Source: Dehalococcoidales bacterium (GTDB lineage: Bacteria; Chloroflexota; Dehalococcoidia; Dehalococcoidales; Fen-1064). Taken from it: 37,918 nt of DNA. Numbering within the stretch: position 1 is the stretch's first letter; each line of letters starts with the position of its first letter. The notes below the pieces were generated by a model. That model saw nothing but the letters and a program-made list of their open reading frames with translations, was not told the origin of the DNA and did not search any database. The stretch spans positions 619,930 to 657,847 of the forward strand of contig CP070842.1 of assembly GCA_020342155.1 (NCBI GenBank), read 5' to 3'. The position numbers were made by a program, and so were the translations under genes. Shown piece after piece: positions 30,942 through 37,547 of this stretch.

Positions 30942-32657
30942 ATGCCGATTAAGGTTCTGGACAAGACGGTTGCCTCACAAATCGCCGCTGGTGAGGTGGT
31001 AGAACGGCCAGCCTCAGTGGTCAAGGAACTGGTGGAGAACTCGCTTGACGCCGGGGCATCCCAGATTTCGGTGGAGGCAAGGGGTGGTGGGGTCAGCCTG
31101 ATTCGGGTAACCGACGACGGCAGTGGTATCCCTCCGGCTGAGGTGGAGGTTGCCTTCAGCCGCTACGCCACCAGCAAGGTAGGCAGCATTGCCGACCTGG
31201 AGTCGATAACGACCTTTGGCTTTCGTGGTGAAGCCCTGCCCAGTATCGCGGCTGTTGCTGAAGTCGAGATTGTCTCTGCCGCTGACCCAGGCGTAGCCGG
31301 GGCATCGCTCAGTCTGAACAATGGCACCGTAATCAACCGCGGTCGGCAGGCCCGCCCCCAAGGGACAACGATATCGGTACGCAATCTTTTCCGCGCCGTG
31401 CCGGCCCGACTGAAGTTCTTGAAGTCGACCAACACAGAGAACAGCCACATCGCCCGGGTCGTCAGCGAGTACGCTCTGGCCTGCCCCGAGGTCAGGTTCA
31501 GCCTGACGGTCGACGGTCGCGCCGTACTGAGTACCCCTGGAAGCGGGACTTTGCTCGATACCGTCATCGAGGTCTACGGACTGGAGGTCGCCCGGAACCT
31601 GCTCGAGGTCAAGGCAGTCGATGAATTCTGGCAGGATGATGCCGTATCCGCCCCGCTGGTGACCGGTATGATTGGCTCACCGGCGCTGAATCGGGGCAAT
31701 CGCGATTACCTCAACTTCTTTGTCAACCGACGCTCCATCAATAGTCGGTTGCTCAGCTGGGCGGTCGAGGAGGCCTATCACGGACTGTTGATGCAGGGTC
31801 GACACCCGGTGGCTATCATCAATATCACGATACCGCCCGACGAGGTGGACGTTAACATCCACCCCACCAAGGCCGAGGTGAAGTTTCGCCACGAGCGAGC
31901 TGTTTTCGTAGCGGTGCAGAGGGCTGTCCGTGGCACCCTGGTCGAACTGGCACCGGCACCCCGAATTGACGAGCCGACGACCACCTACGCGGCACCACCA
32001 TCACCGGTCGGACAGCTCTGGGCCACCCCCGGCCAGAAGTCAGACCCGACGGCTGAGTCGCCAGTTATTGAGCCATTGCCACTTGTTTCGCTGCCCGCGT
32101 TACGCGTGCTCGGTCAGATAGATAGCACCTATGTCGTTACCGAAGGCCCGGACGGACTGTACCTCATCGACCAGCATGCTGCCCACGAGCGGGTCCTCTA
32201 CGAGAAGTTCCGGGAGCAGCAGTTACAACAGCAGATTGATATTCAGGGACTCCTAGAGCCGGTACCTTTCGAGGTCAGCCCGCAACAGGACGAGGTCCTT
32301 AGGACCAGTCACCAGCAGTTGGCCGAGTCCGGTTTCTCCATCGAGCCTTTTGGCGACCGCACCTACCTGCTACGGGCAATACCCGCCCTGCTCGACCGTA
32401 AAGACTGGCCGGCAATGGTACGGGAGTTGCTGGACAATGCCGTCGAGGGAAAAGTGACCGACTGGGCTGATAGAATCGCCGTTACCCTGGCCTGCCACAG
32501 CGCTGTCAGGGCAGGTAAGAGCCTCACTCATGAAGAGATGCGGGAGCTAATCCAGCAACTGGAGCAGACCAGAATGCCACGTACCTGCCCGCATGGTCGG
32601 CCAACCGTCATCTACCTGAGCTCACGACAACTCGAGAAAGAGTTCCACCGCATCTAA
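30942..32657 (+). CDS. mutL: DNA mismatch repair protein MutL (endonuclease type)
   Basis: Mismatch-repair mediator with a GHKL ATPase N-domain and a nicking C-domain. Start ATG 30942 gives MPIKVLDKTVASQIAAGEVV, the normal MutL N-terminus, and 571 residues. N-terminal motifs: KELVENSLDAGA (28-39), DDGSGIP (58-64), GFRGEALPS (93-101). The C-domain shows the endonuclease motif DQHAAHERVLYE from about residue 410 and CPHGRPT near 549, so it should nick the new strand as in bacteria lacking MutH. A proline-rich linker joins the halves. mutS is not in the window. Confidence 0.95.
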   Translation: MPIKVLDKTVASQIAAGEVVERPASVVKELVENSLDAGASQISVEARGGGVSLIRVTDDGSGIPPAEVEVAFSRYATSKVGSIADLESITTFGFRGEALPSIAAVAEVEIVSAADPGVAGASLSLNNGTVINRGRQARPQGTTISVRNLFRAVPARLKFLKSTNTENSHIARVVSEYALACPEVRFSLTVDGRAVLSTPGSGTLLDTVIEVYGLEVARNLLEVKAVDEFWQDDAVSAPLVTGMIGSPALNRGNRDYLNFFVNRRSINSRLLSWAVEEAYHGLLMQGRHPVAIINITIPPDEVDVNIHPTKAEVKFRHERAVFVAVQRAVRGTLVELAPAPRIDEPTTTYAAPPSPVGQLWATPGQKSDPTAESPVIEPLPLVSLPALRVLGQIDSTYVVTEGPDGLYLIDQHAAHERVLYEKFREQQLQQQIDIQGLLEPVPFEVSPQQDEVLRTSHQQLAESGFSIEPFGDRTYLLRAIPALLDRKDWPAMVRELLDNAVEGKVTDWADRIAVTLACHSAVRAGKSLTHEEMRELIQQLEQTRMPRTCPHGRPTVIYLSSRQLEKEFHRI

Positions 32658-32672
32658 TCGGCTCTTCTCCAG

Positions 32673-33542
32673 CTAGACCTCATAGCCTGCCCCGGCCATG
32701 ATTTGTTTGATAGAGAGGCAGGCCGGTGAGTCCTCGGGCAGGTCAAGGAGCGATTTCCCCATCAGGTTACTCTGCTTGACATCGACATCGTATTCCATCT
32801 TACCGAGGTAGGTCTCGCCGGTCCTTTCCAGGTAGTGTTCCGACTCAACATCGAACTCATAGTTGCCCACCAGGAAAAGACGATCGTAGGTAATGCCGAC
32901 CTGTTCCGTTATCTTCTTGACCCGCTCGACGTGAGTGACCGATTTTCTCGAGGGGTCGACGATTACAAAGAGGTCATTGATACGGGACACCACTTTACGA
33001 TTGAGGTGTTCCAGTCCTGCCGGGGAGTCGATGACGATATTAGCATAGTTCTCCCCGATGGCCGGGATGATGAACTCGAAGAGAAAGTTGGCCGAGCGGT
33101 AATCGCCCTCGGTCCATTTCGGGCCGAGCGAAATCAGGTCGAACTTTTCGGAGCGGTACTGGGTATACCACCGGAGCAGCCATGGTATCTTCACCGTTGC
33201 CGGAGAACCCGCCAGTTCAGTGAAGGCGTCCTCTTCTTCGATGTCGCTAGCCAGGTCAGAGATGGACTTGACCGGCACCTCACGCTCTGCCTCAGTCTTT
33301 ACCTTGGCCGACTCCAGGTCTACTCCCAGCATCGTTCCCAGGCTCTGGTCAGGATCGATATCGAGCAGCAGCAGGGGCGATTTCAGGTAGCGACTTGTCA
33401 GGGCGACAAAGGTAGACTTGCCGGTACCGCCCCGCCCCGTGGCCATGATGATGCGGCCCGCCTTATCCAACGACCGGGTCACCCGGTTTATCTTAGTAGC
33501 GGCGGCAATTATCTCGGCACCAAGGTCTTCGCTGTACATCAT
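32673..33542 (-). CDS. CooC/MinD-like P-loop ATPase
   Basis: A 289-residue deviant-Walker ATPase with P-loop TGRGGTGKST (35-44) and LLLDIDPDQSLGTMLG. IVIDSPAGLEHLNRKVV corresponds to the MDNEAGLEHLSRR region of CooC, the nickel-insertion ATPase for carbon monoxide dehydrogenase. The CXC nickel-binding pair of CooC is not seen, so the cargo may differ. The N-terminus carries about 30 residues before the P-loop. The ATG overlaps the stop of the radical SAM gene (ATGA). It is the last gene of the YggS-NifU-MobB-radical SAM operon. Confidence 0.8.
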   Translation of the reverse strand: MMYSEDLGAEIIAAATKINRVTRSLDKAGRIIMATGRGGTGKSTFVALTSRYLKSPLLLLDIDPDQSLGTMLGVDLESAKVKTEAEREVPVKSISDLASDIEEEDAFTELAGSPATVKIPWLLRWYTQYRSEKFDLISLGPKWTEGDYRSANFLFEFIIPAIGENYANIVIDSPAGLEHLNRKVVSRINDLFVIVDPSRKSVTHVERVKKITEQVGITYDRLFLVGNYEFDVESEHYLERTGETYLGKMEYDVDVKQSNLMGKSLLDLPEDSPACLSIKQIMAGAGYEV

Positions 33543-34336
33543 AACACTCGTCCTTTAGTTTCCTCTCTGTGGAACTCAGGGCGACGCCGTCCTGTCTCCG
33601 CCATATCAATGGGCTTAACCGTCGGAGGCGATGTCTGATACACGGCGACGACACTCTCGAAACCCGAGAACTGTGAATGAATTTCAGCGATTTCTTCCGG
33701 TGGTAACGGTTTAACGGTACAAGGACGCAGCGGGGTATTAAGCTGGACCTCATCTGGACAGAGTTCCCGGATAAGCCGGGCCATCTCAGCCGCACGGTCC
33801 TTGTTAGCGTCGATAAACATCATGGCGATAGCAAGCTTCCTACGATAAATGTCCCGAAACAATCTGATAGCCTCCAGAATCTCGCTGAGCCGACACCTTA
33901 TCCGGGGTCGGTTAATCTGATGAAACAGGGTTTCATCCGGGGCGTCCAGTTTGGCAACCACCACATCGGCCCGCGCCAACTCGTTTCTGACATCCTGCCG
34001 CACCATCAGAGAGGAATTGGTCAGGACAGCCACCGGTACCTTTAGATTGGACCTGACAAGCTCGATGGCCTCCCCCAGATTACTGGCCAGGGTCGGTTCC
34101 CCCATCCCTGAAAAGGTGGCATAATCGACATCCACGTGCCCGATTACTTCTATCTCCTGTTTCAGTTGGTCCAGGCTGACGAACTCTTTCCGTCGGGCAA
34201 CCGGACGTACCGTGCTGCCCAGCTGGCAATAGACACAGTCGAACGAGCAGAGCTTCTGCTGACCGGAGAGCATATCGACCCCCAGGGACCTGCCCATTCG
34301 CCAGGATGAGACCGGACCGTAAAGGATGCTCGGCAT
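33539..34336 (-). CDS. Radical SAM protein (COG0731-like)
   Basis: A 265-residue radical SAM enzyme. The [4Fe-4S] cysteines are C30, C34 and C37 in LCSFDCVYCQLG, a CX3CX2C pattern. FSGMGEPTLA supplies the SAM-binding glycine motif, and NRPRIRCRLSEI and LNTPLRPCTVKPLP follow. It resembles the COG0731 group related to wyosine synthesis enzymes, but the bacterial members have no agreed function. Its ATG shares one base with the mobB stop (TGATG), and its own stop overlaps the CooC-like start, so expression is tightly coupled to metal-cofactor genes. Confidence 0.85.
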   Translation of the reverse strand: MPSILYGPVSSWRMGRSLGVDMLSGQQKLCSFDCVYCQLGSTVRPVARRKEFVSLDQLKQEIEVIGHVDVDYATFSGMGEPTLASNLGEAIELVRSNLKVPVAVLTNSSLMVRQDVRNELARADVVVAKLDAPDETLFHQINRPRIRCRLSEILEAIRLFRDIYRRKLAIAMMFIDANKDRAAEMARLIRELCPDEVQLNTPLRPCTVKPLPPEEIAEIHSQFSGFESVVAVYQTSPPTVKPIDMAETGRRRPEFHREETKGRVL

Positions 34337-34989
34337 CAGTCCTGTCCGGGCTTCCCCTTCTTCAGGAAGAATTTCAGTGTCTGAACCTCGCCCACCCCCC
34401 GCAGACCGGTGGCCATTGCCGTAAGGATGCCGGCAATATAATCTTTGGGAAAGCCACTCAGCGGAACGTCGGAACCGTTTACCAGTAGAGTCACCCGATT
34501 CTCCTCAGGTCTGATGAAACCCGTCTCCAGTAAGTCAACCAGACTGGCAATATCATCCAGAGCAAACTGCCTTGTCTTGGTATCCAGAGGCTCATCGCTG
34601 ACAATAGCCGCCAGCTTCTTAACACCCTTAAGCGGCGACCCTGCCTCTTTGCGGTGTACCTCTATCTTTGGGGCGCTGTCATGCTTGAAGCCCTCAGCGA
34701 GAATGATATCATAGTCTTCCGCGAAGAGAGGCACCACATTTTCAATAGATGCCTCTGCCATCGGTTTTATCATCGTCACCTGGGCTGAGGTACGGATAAT
34801 AGTCGCCTCACTACCCGACTGAATATGCCGCCAGCTGTCCTTGCCTGGCTCATCCAGGGTAACATCATCCGGGGTATGCTTGATAGTGGCTACCCGGTAG
34901 CCCCGCGATTTCAGCTCAGGGATGAGTTTCTCAATGAGGGTGGTCTTGCCCGATTTCGATTTACCAATGATGGAAATAACCGGTGTCAT
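34336..34989 (-). CDS. mobB: Molybdopterin-guanine dinucleotide biosynthesis protein B-like GTPase
   Basis: A 217-residue P-loop protein with GKSKSGKTTLIE at 9-20, YRVATIKHTPDDV, and ILAEGFKHDSAPKIEVHR, the MobB signature. MobB helps MobA attach GMP to molybdopterin. About 50 residues after residue 165 (RVTLLVNGSDVPLSGFPKDYI) extend beyond the short MobB proteins and show a separate small domain. AGGAG precedes ATG 34989. It lies 21 bases after the NifU-like gene and overlaps the radical SAM gene. No other molybdenum cofactor gene is in the window. Confidence 0.88.
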   Translation of the reverse strand: MTPVISIIGKSKSGKTTLIEKLIPELKSRGYRVATIKHTPDDVTLDEPGKDSWRHIQSGSEATIIRTSAQVTMIKPMAEASIENVVPLFAEDYDIILAEGFKHDSAPKIEVHRKEAGSPLKGVKKLAAIVSDEPLDTKTRQFALDDIASLVDLLETGFIRPEENRVTLLVNGSDVPLSGFPKDYIAGILTAMATGLRGVGEVQTLKFFLKKGKPGQD

Positions 34990-35010
34990 TTCACTTCTCC
35001 TGCTAGCACT

Positions 35011-35460
35011 TCAATATTGACGGTAAGTCTTCTTCCAGGGCTCTTTTTTGATAGTATGGTAATCCTTCAAAACTTCTCTGAGGACACCGACCGCCTGGAG
35101 AGCGCAGTGGACGTTCCCCTCCGGCAAGCCACCCAGCGCCTCCAGCACATCTTGCTGACTGATTACCAGCGCCTCGGTAATAGTCTTGTCCCTGACAAGC
35201 CCGGTAATCATGCTCATCGAGGCGATAGTAGCAGCACAGGCATCGGTCGAGAAAGCAGCCTCGACAACCCGGTTATCCTTCACCCGGAGCCACATCTTAA
35301 TGGTATCACCACCGTCTGTGGTGATACTGGCAAAACCATCGGCATCCGGCAGGTTGCCAAAGTTGCGGGGATAGAGGGCATGGTCGACCACCGTTTCGGT
35401 ATAGATGCGCCGCATCTCATCGAGTGCCCTCTTCTCAGTGTCATCCAGCTCACTTACCAT
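35011..35460 (-). CDS. NifU/IscU-like scaffold lacking one cluster cysteine
   Basis: A 149-residue protein of the NifU N-terminal/IscU family. The start is ATG 35460 (AGGTG upstream); the frame is open to 35502. Two of the three cluster cysteines are present, C75 in FSTDACAATIASMS and C119 in NVHCALQAV. The first, normally in ACGD, is glycine here: TTDGGDTIKM at 47-56. It may hold a different metal, hand over a cluster without assembling it, or recruit a cysteine from a partner. It follows the YggS gene by 71 bases and precedes mobB by 21, in one operon. Confidence 0.85.
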   Translation of the reverse strand: MVSELDDTEKRALDEMRRIYTETVVDHALYPRNFGNLPDADGFASITTDGGDTIKMWLRVKDNRVVEAAFSTDACAATIASMSMITGLVRDKTITEALVISQQDVLEALGGLPEGNVHCALQAVGVLREVLKDYHTIKKEPWKKTYRQY

Positions 35461-35531
35461 TACACCTAGTCCTATTTTACTTAAACCCGACCTCAGCAGC
35501 AAACAGCCATGATCCGGAAACGTCTGTCTCG

Positions 35532-36191
35532 TTATCCGGGACTTTCGCCGAATATTTTGCTGCCTATCCTGACAATATTAGCGCCTTCCTCTATGGCGAC
35601 GCGATAGGAGTTGGTCATCCCCATCGATAGGTGTTTTATGAAGATTCCCGGCAGGCCGAGTCCTTTGAGATGGTCGAAGACCTTTTTTGTTTCCGTAAAG
35701 TAGGGCCTGGCATCCTCCGGGTCGCCGACATCCGGCCCCATCGTCATCAGACCCTCCACCCTGATATTGGGCAGGGCCGATATCTCCCGCACCAGCGACT
35801 CCACCCCCTCCGGCAGCACACCTGACTTCTGTGGTTCACGACCACTGTTGACCTCAATCAGCACCGGCATTGTCTTGCCAATCTGGGCACACCTCTTGTC
35901 TATCTCCCGGGCAAGGCTCGATGAATCGACCGTCTCAATCATGTCGAACAGCTTAACAGCCCTGCCCACCTTGTTCCGCTGCAGGTGCCCGATCAAGTGC
36001 CACTCCACCCGGGCACCCACTACCTCGAAGGCCCGTTCTGCCTCCTGGAGATAATTCTCCCCGATAATCCTTGCCCCCGCCCCCACCGCCTCCAGGATTT
36101 CCTCCGGGGTTTTTCCCTTGGCCGCCACCACCAGCTGGACTCCCTCCGGCAGCTCGGCCAGCAATTGCGTGACGTTTTCTCTGATACTCAT
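35532..36191 (-). CDS. yggS: YggS/PLPBP-family PLP-binding protein
   Basis: A 219-residue PLP homeostasis protein. The PLP lysine is K25 in LVVAAKGKTPEEI; most homologues have AVSKTK. WHLIGHLQRNKV, SLSMGMTNSYRVAIEEGANIVRIG (with LSMGMT) and IFG at the end are typical. It binds pyridoxal phosphate without a known catalytic reaction and influences vitamin B6 and amino acid pools. The ATG has a weak GGAG site. It is the first gene of the minus-strand block that continues into the NifU-like and MobB genes. Confidence 0.93.
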   Translation of the reverse strand: MSIRENVTQLLAELPEGVQLVVAAKGKTPEEILEAVGAGARIIGENYLQEAERAFEVVGARVEWHLIGHLQRNKVGRAVKLFDMIETVDSSSLAREIDKRCAQIGKTMPVLIEVNSGREPQKSGVLPEGVESLVREISALPNIRVEGLMTMGPDVGDPEDARPYFTETKKVFDHLKGLGLPGIFIKHLSMGMTNSYRVAIEEGANIVRIGSKIFGESPG

Positions 36192-36262
36192 AACCGGATT
36201 ATCGACTCCAACAACATCTTAGCGGTAAGTCCCGGCATCTTCAAGCCTGCGTGGAGCAGACC

Positions 36263-36291
36263 TTGACTAATCAGTCTGAATAAATCAAAAT
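36263..36291 (+). promoter_or_regulatory. Promoter of tRNA-Pro
   Basis: TTGACT (36263-36268) and CAAAAT (36286-36291) are 17 bp apart. Transcription would begin near 36298, eight bases before the mature tRNA. Confidence 0.5.
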
Positions 36292-36305
36292 GGAGGCACT
36301 GGTAT

Positions 36306-36382
36306 CGGGGTGTAGCGCAGCCAGGTAGCGCACCTGAATGGGGTTCAGGTGGTCGGCGGTTCAAATCCGCCCACCCCGACCA
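36306..36382 (+). tRNA. tRNA-Pro (anticodon GGG)
   Basis: A complete cloverleaf of 77 bases including an encoded CCA. The acceptor stem is CGGGGTG/CACCCCG, the D stem is GCGC/GCGC, the anticodon stem CCTGA/TCAGG encloses the loop ATGGGGT (anticodon GGG, codon CCC), and the T arm is GGCGG-TTCAAAT-CCGCC. Its anticodon loop and 3' half recur downstream at 37482-37513, and 13 bases recur at 36824-36836, which marks the gene as an integration site. Confidence 0.95.
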
Positions 36383-36391
36383 CAGGCCCAG

Positions 36392-36408
36392 GGTCCGACG
36401 GTCAGACC
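36392..36408. promoter_or_regulatory. Palindrome after tRNA-Pro
   Basis: GGTCCGAC and GTCAGACC flank a single G, forming a 17-bp dyad with one mismatch just after the tRNA. It could be a protein-binding site of the putative element, or a weak hairpin; there is no T-tract. Confidence 0.25.
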
Positions 36409-36449
36409 ACCTAAACTCTATGAGAAGTGTGAGTACTTGACTCTAATGG

Positions 36450-36602
36450 CTATCCTCTTTCAAATAGGAGATAATGCCTGATATCTGTTCCTAGACCTGT
36501 AGCTTGATAGGTGTGAAGATGCCAACCATCTATCAGGTGCTCTTGGATAACCTCAGCAATATTCTTATGATGGTTTACTTGAACACAAATGTATTCCTTC
36601 AT
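36450..36602 (-). CDS. Small DUF4177-like protein
   Basis: A 50-residue protein beginning MKEYICVQVNHHKNIAEVI and ending HYLLFERG, with EHLIDGWHLHTYQ in the middle. This arrangement (MKEYxxV, then a helix ending in GWxLhxxx, then YLxFER) is that of the short DUF4177 family, whose function is unknown. The start at ATG 36602 has AAGGAG about 11 bases upstream; the longer frame to 36635 places that site inside the gene. It is the only gene seen in the first segment of the tRNA-anchored array. Confidence 0.6.
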   Translation of the reverse strand: MKEYICVQVNHHKNIAEVIQEHLIDGWHLHTYQATGLGTDIRHYLLFERG

Positions 36603-36785
36603 AGTATTTATAACTCCTTCAATGATAAGTGCCATTAATGTACTTTAGTTTATCACGGGTATCATACATGTCAAAGTAGTGATTATAACAGTTTGATTGA
36701 AACATTATTGAGGTCTGAGAAGTTGAGTTTTTCGTTTGTAAAACAACGGTTGCCAGAACAGTAAGTCGAAGATATAATCAAAACT

Positions 36786-36836
36786 AAAGGAGGCAAGCGG
36801 CCTCCGCCTTTTCTACGGGCTACATGGGGTTCAGGT
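36786..36836 (+). repeat. Array repeat R1 (hairpin plus tRNA core)
   Basis: A 51-base repeat starting AAAGGAGGCAAGCGG and ending ATGGGGTTCAGGT. It is 49/51 identical to R2. It contains GGAGGC-AAGCG-GCCTCC, a 6-bp hairpin, followed by a T-run and then the 13 tRNA-derived bases. The open frame that starts at 36824 begins in this tRNA fragment, so that ATG is not the true start of the exported protein. Confidence 0.85.
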
Positions 36837-36880
36837 ATTACGGGCTGCATATAATATTAATACATAGCGGGAGTTACATT

Positions 36881-37390
36881 GTGATAGTTTTTAAGCTTGC
36901 GGCAGTAGTAATAGTATTGTCAGCAATTTCGACAGGCGGATTTGGTTGCGATGCATTCGAAGATATCAATTGTGAAGGTGGCAACTATATAAATGTGGCG
37001 ATTAGTGCTAGTATCAGCGCAGAGGTTTTTGATTTTGTATCAAACAAAGATGTTCCATGGCCCGGGATTCTCCTGCAAATAGAAATTACTAAGGACGGTG
37101 GTGAACTGGTTACATGCCGCGGAACCACCAATGAATATGGTGACGTACCAGAAACATGTCAGGGGACATTTAAAGTGTATAAAAATCAAGGGGTCAAAAT
37201 TACAGTTAGTCCGCTTGGTGACGTTTTACTGCCTGATAGTATGGGCGGAGGGCTCTGGGACCCAGGTTCTAACACGCTACAAAATTATAAACACTACTTG
37301 CGCTGGGATGAGCTTGAAGATTGCAGTTGGGGCGAAACTTACTTTTGGGACCCAACTATAAAAATCCAGACTTATGTTAACTTGCATTAA
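36881..37390 (+). CDS. Hypothetical exported protein
   Basis: A 169-residue protein not recognised as any family. The start is GTG 36881, preceded by GGGAG, giving an N-terminal signal-like segment (MIVFKLAAVVIVLSAIS) followed by TGGFGCDAFEDINC. The cysteine might be lipidated, but the lipobox is not canonical (GGFGC). The rest looks like a beta-rich extracellular domain with DVPWPGILLQIEITKDGGELVTCRG and TNEYGDVPETCQGTFKVYKNQ, reminiscent of Ig- or CNA-B-like folds with a cysteine pair. It is AT-rich and forms the cargo of the second array segment. The function is unknown. Confidence 0.6.
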   Translation: MIVFKLAAVVIVLSAISTGGFGCDAFEDINCEGGNYINVAISASISAEVFDFVSNKDVPWPGILLQIEITKDGGELVTCRGTTNEYGDVPETCQGTFKVYKNQGVKITVSPLGDVLLPDSMGGGLWDPGSNTLQNYKHYLRWDELEDCSWGETYFWDPTIKIQTYVNLH

Positions 37391-37443
37391 TCTATAGTCC
37401 AGCGATAGTAAATATAAATATATGTATATCCATCAAGATTAGG

Positions 37444-37513
37444 AAAGGAGGCAAGCGGTCTCCGCCTTTTCTACGTGCTACATGGGGTTCAGGTGGTCGG
37501 CGGTTCAAATCCG
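37444..37513 (+). repeat. Array repeat R2 with displaced tRNA 3' fragment
   Basis: The same 51 bases as R1 (two differences), followed by 19 further bases of the tRNA-Pro sequence. In total 32 consecutive bases (37482-37513) are identical to 36338-36369 of the tRNA. A 6-base insertion then precedes a last match CCGCCCACC. It cannot form a tRNA by itself. Confidence 0.88.
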
Positions 37514-37547
37514 TTACCGCCCACCATCGAGACTGGAGGAAAGTATA

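Larger units (their letters stand above)
36338..37513 (+). mobile_element. Small tRNA-anchored cassette array (putative)
   Basis: Three direct copies of ATGGGGTTCAGGT (tRNA anticodon loop and 3' stem) lie at 36338, 36824 and 37482. The last two are preceded by the same 38-bp sequence with a GGAGGC/GCCTCC hairpin. They divide the region into segments of 486 and 658 bases, each with one small gene: a DUF4177-like protein and an exported protein. The last copy continues 19 more bases into the tRNA sequence, like a displaced attachment site. The DNA is AT-rich compared with its neighbours. No integrase is present, so the elements would be non-autonomous or relics. Confidence 0.6.

Noticed and set aside
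36824-36880. N-terminal extension of the exported protein to ATG 36824
   Set aside because: The ATG and first codons are the tRNA-derived core of repeat R1, there is no proper ribosome site, and GTG 36881 begins a good signal-like segment.
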